From the NCBI GenBank assembly GCA_019232985.1, contig JAFAMW010000023.1, forward strand, positions 1-54,194: a DNA stretch of 54,194 nucleotides. Reading direction: 5' to 3'. Source of the DNA: Roseateles sp. Its GTDB lineage: Bacteria; Pseudomonadota; Gammaproteobacteria; Burkholderiales; Burkholderiaceae. The notes under the pieces were generated by a model. It was not told where the DNA came from and ran no database searches. It saw only the letters and a list, made by a program, of their open reading frames with translations. Below, piece after piece: positions 41,055-49,111 of the stretch (positions within the stretch are counted from its first letter, which is position 1; the number at the start of each line of letters is the position of its first letter). A program made the translations under genes and the position numbers.

Positions 41055-42992
41055 ATGAAGGCATTAAAACTCGCCAGCGCCGCGCTCGGCGTCGCAGCCC
41101 TCGCGGCGTTCCCGCTCGTCGCGACCAATCCGTACTACATCCACCTGGTCGTCACGATCATGATCTACGCGATCGTGCTGTTCGGCCTCGACATCGTGGT
41201 CGGCTACACGGGCCAGGTCTCGCTCGGCCACGCCGGGCTGTTCGGCCTGGGCGCCTACGCGGTCGGCACGCTCGTGATGCACCTCGACCAGCCGATGTGG
41301 GTGACCGTGCCCGTCGCGATCGCCGTGACGGCCGTCGCCGGCGCGCTGCTCGCGCTGCCCGCGCTGCGCGTGACGGGTCCGTATCTCGCGATGGTCACGC
41401 TCGCGTTCGGCACGATCATCCAGATCCTGATCAACGAGATGGACTTCCTCACCGCGGGGCCGCTCGGCATCGCGCTGACCAAGCCGGTGTTCTTCGAGCA
41501 TCAATTGACCGACTCGGAGTACTTCTGGCTGGTCGGCGTGCTGATGCTCGCGGCGCTCGTGTTCGTCGACCGCGTGCTGCACTCGCACCTCGGGCGCAGC
41601 TTCGAGGCGCTGCGCGGCAGCCCGGTCGCGTCGGACTGCATGGGCGTGTCGGTCTACCGCTACAAGGTCTACGCCTTCGTCGTCAGCGCGGGCCTCGCGG
41701 GGCTCGGCGGGGCGCTCTACGCGTACTCGGAGCAGTACATCTCGCCGAACAGCTACAACTTCGAGATGACCGTGCTGTTCCTGCTCGCCGTGATCATGGG
41801 CGGGCGCAAGTCGCGCGCGGGCTCGCTGATCGGCGCGACCGTGCTCGTGATGCTGCCGAACCTGCTCGACGATATCGGCCAGTTCCGCGTCGTCGCGAGC
41901 TGCCTCGCCGCGATCGTGCTCGTTTCGGCCGGCGTCGGCGTGCGGCGCGGCCGGCTGAGCCTGGCCGCGGCGGCCGTGCCGGTCGTCGGCAGCGCGGCGC
42001 TCGCGGCCGTTTCGTACAAGCTCGACGGCCTGTCGGACTGGCGCCTGACGATCTACGGCCTGATCACGCTGTTCATCGTCTACTACCTGCAGGACGGCAT
42101 CGTCGGCTTCGTGCGCAGCGCCTTGAGCCTTCGCAGCGGCGCCGCGGCCGCGGCCGCCGAGACCCGCGCGGCGCGCGCGGCCGGGCATGCGGCCGCGGCG
42201 CTCACGCAGCGCGGCGGCGAGCGCGGCGAGGTGCTGCTCGAGGTCGGCGCCGTGCTCATGCAGTTCGGCGGCCTCAAGGCGCTCAACGAGGTCGACCTGC
42301 AGATCCGCCGCGGCACGATCCACGGCCTGATCGGCCCGAACGGCTCGGGCAAGAGCACGATGATGAACGTGATCACGGGCATCTACGCGCCGACGCGCGG
42401 CCAGGTGCGCTTCAGGCAGCAGGTCGTGAGCGGCCGCAGCTCGGCGCAGATCGCGCTCGCGGGCATCGCGCGGACCTTCCAGAACGTCCAGCTGTTCGGC
42501 GAGATGACGGTGCTGCAGAACGTCCAGGTTGGCCTGCACCATGCGTACCGGAGCAAGCTGCTCGAGGTCGCCTTGAAGCTGCCGCGCTTCCTGCGCGAGC
42601 GCCGCGACAACGCCGCGCGCGCGCTCGCGCTGCTCGAGTTCGTCGGTCTTGCCGAGCTCGCGGGCGAAGAGGCGCGCAACCTGCCCTACGGCAAGCAGCG
42701 CATGCTCGAGATCGCGCGCGCGCTCGCGCTCGACCCCGAGCTGCTGCTGCTCGACGAGCCGGCCGCGGGCCTGACCGCGCCCGACATCGAGGAGCTGCTG
42801 CAGATCATCCGCAAGATCCGCGAGCAGGGCATCACGGTGATCCTGATCGAGCACCATATGGACGTGGTCATGTCGCTGTGCGACCGCGTCTCGGTGCTCG
42901 ACTTCGGCCAGAAGATCGCCGAAGGCCTGCCGGCCGAGGTGCAGGCGAACCCCAAGGTCATCGAGGCCTATCTGGGCGGTCAGGCGGGATAA
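41055..42992 (+). CDS. Fused LivM permease - LivG ATPase
   Basis: A 645-residue fusion. Residues about 1-355 are LivM-like with about ten helices and the hallmark VGYTGQVSLGHAGLFGLGAY; a helix pair near 290-340 looks additional. An Ala-rich linker (about 356-390) is followed by the LivG ATPase: Walker A GPNGSGKSTMMN (about 427), signature LPYGKQRMLEIARALAL, Walker B LLLLDEPAAG, and H-loop IEHHMDVVMS. In most genomes livM and livG are separate genes. Continuous reading frame, no sign of a frameshift. Confidence 0.93.
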   Translation: MKALKLASAALGVAALAAFPLVATNPYYIHLVVTIMIYAIVLFGLDIVVGYTGQVSLGHAGLFGLGAYAVGTLVMHLDQPMWVTVPVAIAVTAVAGALLALPALRVTGPYLAMVTLAFGTIIQILINEMDFLTAGPLGIALTKPVFFEHQLTDSEYFWLVGVLMLAALVFVDRVLHSHLGRSFEALRGSPVASDCMGVSVYRYKVYAFVVSAGLAGLGGALYAYSEQYISPNSYNFEMTVLFLLAVIMGGRKSRAGSLIGATVLVMLPNLLDDIGQFRVVASCLAAIVLVSAGVGVRRGRLSLAAAAVPVVGSAALAAVSYKLDGLSDWRLTIYGLITLFIVYYLQDGIVGFVRSALSLRSGAAAAAAETRAARAAGHAAAALTQRGGERGEVLLEVGAVLMQFGGLKALNEVDLQIRRGTIHGLIGPNGSGKSTMMNVITGIYAPTRGQVRFRQQVVSGRSSAQIALAGIARTFQNVQLFGEMTVLQNVQVGLHHAYRSKLLEVALKLPRFLRERRDNAARALALLEFVGLAELAGEEARNLPYGKQRMLEIARALALDPELLLLDEPAAGLTAPDIEELLQIIRKIREQGITVILIEHHMDVVMSLCDRVSVLDFGQKIAEGLPAEVQANPKVIEAYLGGQAG

Positions 42993-42998
42993 CAAGCT

Positions 42999-43721
42999 AT
43001 GTTGACGATCAAGAACCTGAGCGCCGGCTACGGCAAGGTCGAGGTCCTGCACGGCGTCGCGATCGAGGTGCCGAAGGGCAAGGTGGTCACCTTGATCGGC
43101 TCGAACGGCGCCGGCAAGACGACGACCATGCGCGCGATCAGCGGCATGATCAAGCCGAGCGCGGGCGAGATCGTGCTCAACGACAGGCGCATCGACGGGC
43201 TCGAGAGCTATCACATCGCGCGCCTGGGCCTGGCCCATTCGCCCGAGGGGCGGCGCGTGTTCGCGACCATGAGCGTGACCGACAACCTTCGCCTCGGCGC
43301 GTTCCCGCGCTATACCGGCGCGCGGCCGCGCGGCGACGTCGCGGCCGACCTCGAGCGTGCGCTCGAGCTGTTCCCGCGCCTCAAGGAGCGCCGCCACCAG
43401 CTCGCCGGCACCTTGTCGGGCGGCGAGCAGCAGATGCTCGCGATGGCGCGCGCCGTGATGCTGAACCCCGAGGTCGTGCTGCTCGACGAGCCGTCGATGG
43501 GCCTCGCGCCCATCCTCGTCGACGAGGTGTTCCGCATCATCGCGGCGCTCAAGGCGCGCGGCGTGACGATGCTGCTCGTCGAGCAGTTCGCGGCCGCCGC
43601 GCTCGCCGTCGCCGACTACGGCTATGTGCTCGAGAACGGGCGCATCTCGCTGCACGGGCCGGCCGCGAAGCTGCGCGACGACCCGGCCGTGAAGGCCGCC
43701 TACCTGGGCGGCTCGCACTGA
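42999..43721 (+). CDS. livF: Branched-chain amino-acid ABC transporter ATP-binding protein LivF
   Basis: A 240-residue ABC ATPase. Walker A is GSNGAGKTTTMR (about residues 35-46), Q-loop region LGLAHSPEGRRVFATMSV, signature TLSGGEQQMLAMARAVML, Walker B VVLLDEPSMGLAP, and H-loop LVEQFA. It pairs with the LivG half of the upstream fusion to power the transporter. Six bp after the fusion gene. Ends 27 bp before the convergent SDR gene. Confidence 0.95.
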   Translation: MLTIKNLSAGYGKVEVLHGVAIEVPKGKVVTLIGSNGAGKTTTMRAISGMIKPSAGEIVLNDRRIDGLESYHIARLGLAHSPEGRRVFATMSVTDNLRLGAFPRYTGARPRGDVAADLERALELFPRLKERRHQLAGTLSGGEQQMLAMARAVMLNPEVVLLDEPSMGLAPILVDEVFRIIAALKARGVTMLLVEQFAAAALAVADYGYVLENGRISLHGPAAKLRDDPAVKAAYLGGSH

Positions 43722-43725
43722 ACCT

Positions 43726-43741
43726 CGCGCCGGCCGGCGCG
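43726..43741. terminator. Perfect 16-bp palindrome between convergent genes
   Basis: CGCGCCGGCCGGCGCG lies in the 27-bp gap between livF and the SDR gene. It can form a 6-bp GC stem with a GGCC loop on either strand. No T-tract, so it is at best a weak or factor-assisted terminator. Confidence 0.4.
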
Positions 43742-43748
43742 GGGCTGT

Positions 43749-44582
43749 TCAGGCCTTGAAGCGATCGAGCCCGAAGCGCCGGCGCAGCATGCGGTCGAGC
43801 GTGCGCGTCGGCAGCCAGCGGCCGAGCGCTGGCAGCACGAAGCTCTTGCTGCCGGTGCGGCAGATGGGGCCGGCGGCCGGGTCGAGCAGGTGCGTGACGG
43901 CGGTTCGCGCGAATGCGTCGGCCGGCGTCGCGTCGACCTGCGAGAACTGCGCGCGCCGGCGGATCAGCGCGGCCAGGGGCTGGAACGGCGAGGCGTCGGG
44001 CAGGCCGATATGGTCGCCGCCGGCCGTGCCGAAGTTCGACGCGATGCCGCCGGGCTGCACGGTCACGACGCGCACGCCCAGCGACGCGAGCTCCATTCGC
44101 ATCGCGTCGGCGACCGCGTGCAGCGCGGCCTTGCTCGCCGCGTAGGCGCCCGAGAACGGCGTCGTCACGAGCCCCGAGATGCTGCCGACATGGGCGACGC
44201 AGGGGTCGCGGCCGCGCCGCAGCGCGGGCAGCAGCGCGTTCGTGAGAACGACGGGCGCGAACACATTGGTGTCGAACTGCGCGCGCAGCGCGGCGAGGTC
44301 CTGGTCGGTGATCGCGCCGAACTGGCCATAGCCGGCGTTGTTGACGAGCAGGTCGAGCGGCGCGTCGCCGAGCGTCGCGACGAGCGCCGCGATGCTCGCT
44401 GCGTCGCAGACGTCGAGCGCGAGCGTGCGCAGGCCCAGGGCCCGCAAGGGCTCGAGCGATTCGAGCCGGCGCGCGGTCGCGATCACGGCGCAGCCGCGCG
44501 CATGGAACTCGCGCGCGAGCGCGGCGCCGATGCCGCTCGAGCAGCCGGTGACCAGGACCGTGCGCGGGGCGGCGTCGGCCAT
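43749..44582 (-). CDS. Short-chain dehydrogenase/reductase (SDR)
   Basis: A 277-residue classical SDR. The cofactor motif TGCSSGIG is at about residues 12-19, NNAGYG at about 86, the catalytic Ser near GSISG, and YAASK at about 145 with Tyr and Lys. The C-terminus is longer than usual and basic (TRTLDRMLRRRFGLDRFKA). Arg residues after the first strand (ATARRLE) suggest NADP use. Its ATG overlaps the stop of the M3 peptidase gene (TGATG), giving coupling. Substrate unknown. Confidence 0.9.
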   Translation of the reverse strand: MADAAPRTVLVTGCSSGIGAALAREFHARGCAVIATARRLESLEPLRALGLRTLALDVCDAASIAALVATLGDAPLDLLVNNAGYGQFGAITDQDLAALRAQFDTNVFAPVVLTNALLPALRRGRDPCVAHVGSISGLVTTPFSGAYAASKAALHAVADAMRMELASLGVRVVTVQPGGIASNFGTAGGDHIGLPDASPFQPLAALIRRRAQFSQVDATPADAFARTAVTHLLDPAAGPICRTGSKSFVLPALGRWLPTRTLDRMLRRRFGLDRFKA

Positions 44583-46594
44583 CAGGCCATGCCCTGGTGG
44601 CGCAGCAGCGCGTCGATCTGCGGCGCGCGGCCGCGGAAGGCCTTGAAGTTGTCGATCGCGTCGCGCGCGCCGCCGCGCTCGAGGATCTCGTGCAGGTAGC
44701 GCCGGCCCGTGGCCGGGTTGAACACGCCTTCCTCCTCGAACGCGCTCCACGCGTCGGCCGACAGCACCTCGGCCCATTTGTAGCTGTAGTAGCCGGCCGC
44801 GTAGCCGCCCGCGAAGATATGGCTGAAGCTGTGCTGCATGCGGTTGAACGGCGGCGGCGGCAGCACGGCGACCTCGCGGCGGACCTCGTCGATCACGTCC
44901 TGGACGCGCGCGTCGCTGCCGGGCTCGGCGTGCAGACGCATGTCGAACAGCGCGAACTCGACCTGGCGCAGCGTCATCAGGCCGCTCTGGTAGTTCTTGG
45001 CCGCGATCATCTTGTCGAACAGCGCGCGCGGCAGCGGTGCGCCGCTGTCCTTGTGGCTTGTCAGCTGCTGGAGCACGTCCCATTCCCAGCAGAAGTTTTC
45101 CATGAACTGGCTCGGCAGCTCGACGGCGTCCCATTCGACGCCCGAGATGCCCGACACGCCGCGCTCGTCGACCTGCGTGAGCATGTGGTGCAGGCCGTGG
45201 CCGGTTTCGTGGAACAGCGTGATCACGTCGTCGTGCGTGAGCAGCGCGGGCGCGTCGCCGGCCGGCGCCATGAAGTTGCACACGAGCTGGGCGACCGGGG
45301 TCTGCAGCGAACCTTCGGGGCGCAGCCAGCGGCCGCGCACCTCGTCCATCCACGCGCCCGAGCGTTTGCCGGGCCGCGCGTAGAGGTCCATGTAGAACTG
45401 CGCGATCAGGCGGCCGGCGCGCTCGACGCGGTAGAAGCGCACCGACTCGTGCCAGACGCTCGCGCGGTCGGCGCGGATCTGCACGTCGAAGGTCCGCTCG
45501 ACGATCGCGAACAGGCCGTCGAGCACGCCGGGCAGGGTGAAGTAGGGGCGCAGCGCCTCGTCGCTGAACGCGTAGCGCGCCTGCTTGAGCTTCTCGCTCG
45601 CGAACGCGACGTCCCAGGCCTGGAGCTCGGCGATGCCGAGCTCGCCGGCCGCGAACGCGCGCAGCTCGGCGAGGTCTTTTTCGGCGAACGGGCGCGCGCG
45701 CTGCGCAAGGTCGCGCAGGAACGCGAGCACCTGGGCCGGGCTCTCGGCCATCTTGGCGACGAGCGAGGTCTCGGCGAAGCTCGCGTGGCCGAGCAGTTGC
45801 GCCTCTTCCTGGCGCAGGGCGAGCAGCTCGCGCATCAGCGCGGTGTTGTCGAACTTCGCGTCGCCGAGCTCGCTTGCGCGCGTCGCGTAGGCGCGGTACA
45901 GGCGCTCGCGCAATGCGCGGTCCTCGGCGTACTGCATGACCGGCATATAGCTCGGGTACTGCAGCGTGATCTTGTGGCCGTCCTTGGATTCGGCTTGCGC
46001 CGCCGCACGCGCGGCGGCGACGACGTCGGCGGGTACGCCGCGCAGCTCGCCGGCGCTCGCGAAATACGCGAACGCGTCGGTCGCGTCGAGCACATGCTCG
46101 GAGAAGCTCTGCGTGAGCGCGGCCGCGCGCTCCTGAATCGCCGCGTAGCGCGCCTTGGCCTCGCCCTGGAGCTCGGCGCCGCCGAGCACGAAGTCGCGCA
46201 CCGCGTGGCGCATGACCTGGCGGCGCGCGGGGTTCAGCGCGTCGGCGTGGGCGGCGATCGCCTTGTACTTCGCGTAGAGCGCCTCGCTCGAGCCGAGCCG
46301 CGTGAAGAACTCGGTCACGGCCGGCAGCATCGCGTTATAGGCCTCGCGCAGCGCCGGCGAGTCGGCGACGGCGTTCAGATGCCCGACCGCACCCCAGGCC
46401 ACGCCGAGGCGCTCGCAGGGCAGGCTCAAGCCGCGCTCGATCGCGTCGTAGTCGGCCGGCACGGCATCCGAGGTCACGGCCGCGAAGCCGGCCTCGGCGC
46501 CCGCGAGCAGCTCGGTGATCGCGGGCACGACATCGGCGGGCGTGATCGCGGCGAAGTCGGGCAGGTCGGTGATGGTGAGGAGGGGGTTGCTCAT
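44582..46594 (-). CDS. prlC: Oligopeptidase A (M3 family metallopeptidase)
   Basis: A 670-residue thimet-type metallopeptidase with the zinc motif HETGH in DVITLFHETGHGLHHMLT (about residue 460) and the downstream Glu ligand in ISGVEWDAVELPSQFMENF. The N-terminal helical part matches OpdA/PrlC (NPLLTITDLPDFAAITPADV at the start). It degrades peptides, including signal peptide fragments, in the cytoplasm. Length is normal. The gene sits 43 bp downstream of hepT on the same strand. Confidence 0.95.
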   Translation of the reverse strand: MSNPLLTITDLPDFAAITPADVVPAITELLAGAEAGFAAVTSDAVPADYDAIERGLSLPCERLGVAWGAVGHLNAVADSPALREAYNAMLPAVTEFFTRLGSSEALYAKYKAIAAHADALNPARRQVMRHAVRDFVLGGAELQGEAKARYAAIQERAAALTQSFSEHVLDATDAFAYFASAGELRGVPADVVAAARAAAQAESKDGHKITLQYPSYMPVMQYAEDRALRERLYRAYATRASELGDAKFDNTALMRELLALRQEEAQLLGHASFAETSLVAKMAESPAQVLAFLRDLAQRARPFAEKDLAELRAFAAGELGIAELQAWDVAFASEKLKQARYAFSDEALRPYFTLPGVLDGLFAIVERTFDVQIRADRASVWHESVRFYRVERAGRLIAQFYMDLYARPGKRSGAWMDEVRGRWLRPEGSLQTPVAQLVCNFMAPAGDAPALLTHDDVITLFHETGHGLHHMLTQVDERGVSGISGVEWDAVELPSQFMENFCWEWDVLQQLTSHKDSGAPLPRALFDKMIAAKNYQSGLMTLRQVEFALFDMRLHAEPGSDARVQDVIDEVRREVAVLPPPPFNRMQHSFSHIFAGGYAAGYYSYKWAEVLSADAWSAFEEEGVFNPATGRRYLHEILERGGARDAIDNFKAFRGRAPQIDALLRHQGMA

Positions 46595-46637
46595 GGCTTG
46601 GGATGGGGGGAATCGCGGGGGCGGGTAGAGCCGCTCG

Positions 46638-46997
46638 TCAATGCAGGGTGTTGATGGCCTCGACGACGCGGGCGTGCAGGCCGGGGAGGTCCCGCTCGAT
46701 AGTGGCCCAGACGATATCGAGGTCGACCTTGAAATAGCCGTGCGCCAGCGAATTGCGCATTTGATAGCTCACGGCAAGAGGCAGTTCAGGATGCGCAGCG
46801 GCGAACTCGGGGTGTCGCGTAACGATGCTGTGGCTGGCCTCGCCGAGGATCTCGAAGTTGCGGATTACGGCGTCCTGGACCAGCGCGTTGCCGAGAAAAG
46901 CCGACTTGTCCATGCCGGCTGTGTAACGCCGAATGCGCTCGATCGCCTCGGCGATATGTTTCAGGTAGTCGGGCAGCCGTCGCGAATCGACATTCAT
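46638..46997 (-). CDS. hepT: HEPN-domain toxin HepT
   Basis: A 119-residue helical protein. The HEPN RNase motif Rx4HxY appears as RNSLAHGYF (about residues 83-91). The N-terminal half has LPDYLKHIAEAIERIRRYTAG and AVIRNFEILGEASHSI, typical of HepT. HEPN toxins cut RNA unless modified by MntA. The ATG overlaps the mntA stop by 4 bp. Motif residues are intact. Confidence 0.92.
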   Translation of the reverse strand: MNVDSRRLPDYLKHIAEAIERIRRYTAGMDKSAFLGNALVQDAVIRNFEILGEASHSIVTRHPEFAAAHPELPLAVSYQMRNSLAHGYFKVDLDIVWATIERDLPGLHARVVEAINTLH

Positions 46998-47284
46998 ACC
47001 GGAAGCGCCTCAGCGAGCACCTTCGCGCGAAAGCCGTCCGGCAGCGCGTTCGGCGTCAGCACGTCGACGCGTACGCCGAGCAGACGATTCAGTTCGAGGC
47101 GGATCGCGCCGATGTCGAACAAGGTCGTTTCGGCCGTCGGGTCGACGAGCAAGTCCAGGTCGCTGTCTTCGCGGTCCAGGCCGTACAGCGCCGAGCCGAA
47201 GACCCGCGCGTTGCATGCGCGGTTCGACGCCACGACGGCCCGAATCGCGGCGCGGTGGCTCTGCAGCAGTTCAGATGGCCTCAA
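46994..47284 (-). CDS. mntA: MntA-type nucleotidyltransferase antitoxin
   Basis: A 96-residue minimal nucleotidyltransferase starting from TTG at 47284 (MRPSELLQSHRAAI), whose N-terminus is conserved in relatives. GSALYGLDREDSDLDLLVD is the GSx10DxD active-site motif (about residues 30-48). MntA enzymes add AMP to the Tyr of the HEPN motif of HepT to neutralise it. It overlaps hepT downstream (4 bp) and a small ORF upstream (TTGA). Confidence 0.92.
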   Translation of the reverse strand: MRPSELLQSHRAAIRAVVASNRACNARVFGSALYGLDREDSDLDLLVDPTAETTLFDIGAIRLELNRLLGVRVDVLTPNALPDGFRAKVLAEALPV

Positions 47285-47511
47285 GACGGCTCCCGGCTAT
47301 TCCCGCCATGATAGCCAGCCGTGTCCCGCGGCGTCGCCAGCGCGGCATCGAGTTCTGCTTCGGAGAGCACGCGGCCCGCCACCACGTCGACAAGCCCTTC
47401 GATGGCGGTTTGCCCAAGCAACAGTCGCCCGTGTTCGGTTTGGTCCGCAAGTGCGTCGTCGAATCCGGTCGTGCCCGTGCTCGGATCGGTGTTGGAATTG
47501 CGGCTGTTCAT
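47281..47511 (-). CDS. Small protein, first gene of the mntA-hepT operon
   Basis: A 76-residue protein (MNSRNSNTDPSTGTTGFDDA at the start) from an ATG at 47511. Its stop overlaps the mntA start codon (TTGA), so it is translationally coupled, which argues that it is real. I do not recognise a family. The middle (GRLLLGQTAIEGLVDVVAGRVLSEAELDAAL) looks helical, with a polar N-terminus and a C-terminus ending NSREPS. A 20-bp palindrome ends just before its ATG. It may be an extra antitoxin or regulator (guess). Confidence 0.6.
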   Translation of the reverse strand: MNSRNSNTDPSTGTTGFDDALADQTEHGRLLLGQTAIEGLVDVVAGRVLSEAELDAALATPRDTAGYHGGNSREPS

Positions 47512-47520
47512 GGCGACTCC

Positions 47521-47540
47521 CGTTGACGACATCGTCAACG
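47521..47540. promoter_or_regulatory. 20-bp palindrome upstream of the mntA-hepT operon
   Basis: CGTTGACGACATCGTCAACG: 9-bp perfect arms around a 2-bp centre, 9 bp upstream of the ATG of the small first gene and 26 bp beyond the folD stop. Position and symmetry suggest an operator for autoregulation of the toxin-antitoxin operon. Confidence 0.6.
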
Positions 47541-47566
47541 GATGATGCGGGCGCCGCCGCGCGCTT

Positions 47567-48415
47567 TCAAGCCCGCTCGGCAGATTCGAGCGTATTGACC
47601 AGCAGCATCGTGATCGTCATCGGTCCGACGCCGCCGGGCACCGGCGTGATCCAGCCGGCGACCGCCTTGACGCCGTCGAAATCGACGTCGCCGCACAGCT
47701 TGCCCGCGTCGTCGCGGTTCATGCCGACGTCGATCACGACCGCGCCGGGCTTGACCATTTCGGCCGTCAAGACATTGCGCTTGCCGACCGCGGCGACGAC
47801 GACGTCGGCCTGGCGCGTGATCGCGCCGAGGTCGGGCGTGCCGCTGTGGCAGATCGTGACCGTCGCGTCGGCCGCGAGCAGCATCATCGCCATCGGCTTG
47901 CCGACGATGTTCGAGCGGCCGATCACCACGGCGTGCTTGCCGCGCAGGCTCTTCAGGCCGACGCTCTCGAGCATCTTCATGCAGCCATAGGGCGTGCAGG
48001 CCTTGAATCCCTGCTCGCCGACCATCAGCGCGCCGGCGCTCGCGACGTGGAAGCCGTCGACGTCCTTCGCGGGCGAGATCGCCTCGATGACCTTGTGGTC
48101 GTCGATATGCCTGGGCAGCGGCAGCTGCACGAGGATGCCGTGGATGCCCGGGTCGGCGTTCAGCGCTGCGATGCGCGCGAGCAGCTCGGCTTCGCTGAAG
48201 CTCTCGTCGTACTGCTCGAGCACCGAGTGGAAGCCGACCTCGCCGCAGGCCTTGACCTTGTTGCGCACGTAGACCTGGCTCGCCGGGTTCGCGCCGACCA
48301 GGATCACGGCGAGGCCCGGCTTGACGCCGCGCGCCGTCAGCGCGGCCGCGCGCGCGGCGACCTCGGCGCGGACTTGTCTGGCAAGCGCGTTGCCGTCGAT
48401 CAGTTGGGCGGTCAT
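47567..48415 (-). CDS. folD: Bifunctional methylenetetrahydrofolate dehydrogenase/cyclohydrolase
   Basis: A 282-residue FolD. The catalytic Lys region is [16 protein letters not shown] (about residue 50-65), [14 protein letters not shown], the [13 protein letters not shown] block, and the NADP loop [15 protein letters not shown]. It interconverts 5,10-methylene-THF and 10-formyl-THF in the cytoplasm. Length is standard. It lies downstream of the PAS-kinase/regulator operon but is separated by a strong terminator hairpin. Confidence 0.96.
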   Translation of the reverse strand: MTAQLIDGNALARQVRAEVAARAAALTARGVKPGLAVILVGANPASQVYVRNKVKACGEVGFHSVLEQYDESFSEAELLARIAALNADPGIHGILVQLPLPRHIDDHKVIEAISPAKDVDGFHVASAGALMVGEQGFKACTPYGCMKMLESVGLKSLRGKHAVVIGRSNIVGKPMAMMLLAADATVTICHSGTPDLGAITRQADVVVAAVGKRNVLTAEMVKPGAVVIDVGMNRDDAGKLCGDVDFDGVKAVAGWITPVPGGVGPMTITMLLVNTLESAERA

Positions 48416-48441
48416 GTCGGACTCCTGGAGCGGGAATGCAA

Positions 48442-48467
48442 AAGGCCGCTGTTGCGACAGCGGCCTT
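48442..48467 (-). terminator. Intrinsic terminator after the PAS-kinase/FixJ operon
   Basis: AAGGCCGCTGT (48442-48452) and ACAGCGGCCTT (48457-48467) form a perfect 11-bp stem with a TGCG/CGCA tetraloop; on the minus strand it continues TTTTGC. Separates the regulator gene from folD. Confidence 0.85.
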
Positions 48468-48484
48468 GGATTGGGGTTAGGGGC

Positions 48485-49111
48485 TCAGCCCTTCGCCGTC
48501 GTCGCGCCGAGCGCGATCTTGAGCAGGTCGGCGACGGTGTTCGCGTTGAGCTTTTCCATGATGTTGGCGCGGTGCGCCTCGACCGTCTTGATGCTGATGC
48601 CGAGGTCGTCGGCGATCTGCTTGTTCAGGCGGCCGGCGACGATGCGCTCGAGCACCTGGGCTTCGCGCGTCGTCAGGCGCGCGAGCAGCGCGTCGCGGCT
48701 CGCGGCTTCCTGGTGGGTCGAGAAGGCCTGGCGCGCCTGCTCGAGCATGCGCTCGACCAGGGCCAGCAGCTCGTCTTCCTTGAAGGGCTTCTCGATGAAG
48801 TCCATCGCGCCCTTCTTCATCGTCTGCACGGCCATCGGCACGTCGCCGTGGCCGGTGATGAAGACGACCGGCAGCGGGCTCTTGCGCTCGACGAGGCGGT
48901 CCTGGAGCTCGAGGCCGCTCATGCCGTCCATGCGGATGTCGGCGATCAGGCAGGCGACTTCGCGCGGGTCGTAGCGGGCGAGGAAGGACTCGGCCGAGTC
49001 GAAGCACTTGACGCGGTAGTCCTTGCCTTCGAGCAACCATTGCAGGGAGTCACGCACGGCCTCGTCGTCGTCGACGACGTAGACATTGCCCTTCTTCGGA
49101 ATCAAGCTCAT
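48485..49111 (-). CDS. FixJ-family response regulator
   Basis: A 208-residue protein. Receiver at about 8-125, with VDDDE, phospho-acceptor Asp in LIADIRMDGMSG, and Lys in FIEKPFKED. LuxR-type HTH at about 140-200 (LTTREAQVLERIVAGRLNKQ, IADDLGISIKTVEAHRANIMEKL). It is the partner of the PAS kinase upstream (4-bp ATGA overlap). Paralogue of the regulator at 25714-26349. Target genes unknown; aceE lies divergent on the far side of the kinase. Confidence 0.92.
   Translation of the reverse strand: MSLIPKKGNVYVVDDDEAVRDSLQWLLEGKDYRVKCFDSAESFLARYDPREVACLIADIRMDGMSGLELQDRLVERKSPLPVVFITGHGDVPMAVQTMKKGAMDFIEKPFKEDELLALVERMLEQARQAFSTHQEAASRDALLARLTTREAQVLERIVAGRLNKQIADDLGISIKTVEAHRANIMEKLNANTVADLLKIALGATTAKG

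Noticed and set aside
41064..43718. An 884-codon minus-strand frame opposite the liv genes
   Set aside because: Antisense shadow of the LivM-LivG fusion and LivF; composition typical of antisense frames in GC-rich DNA.
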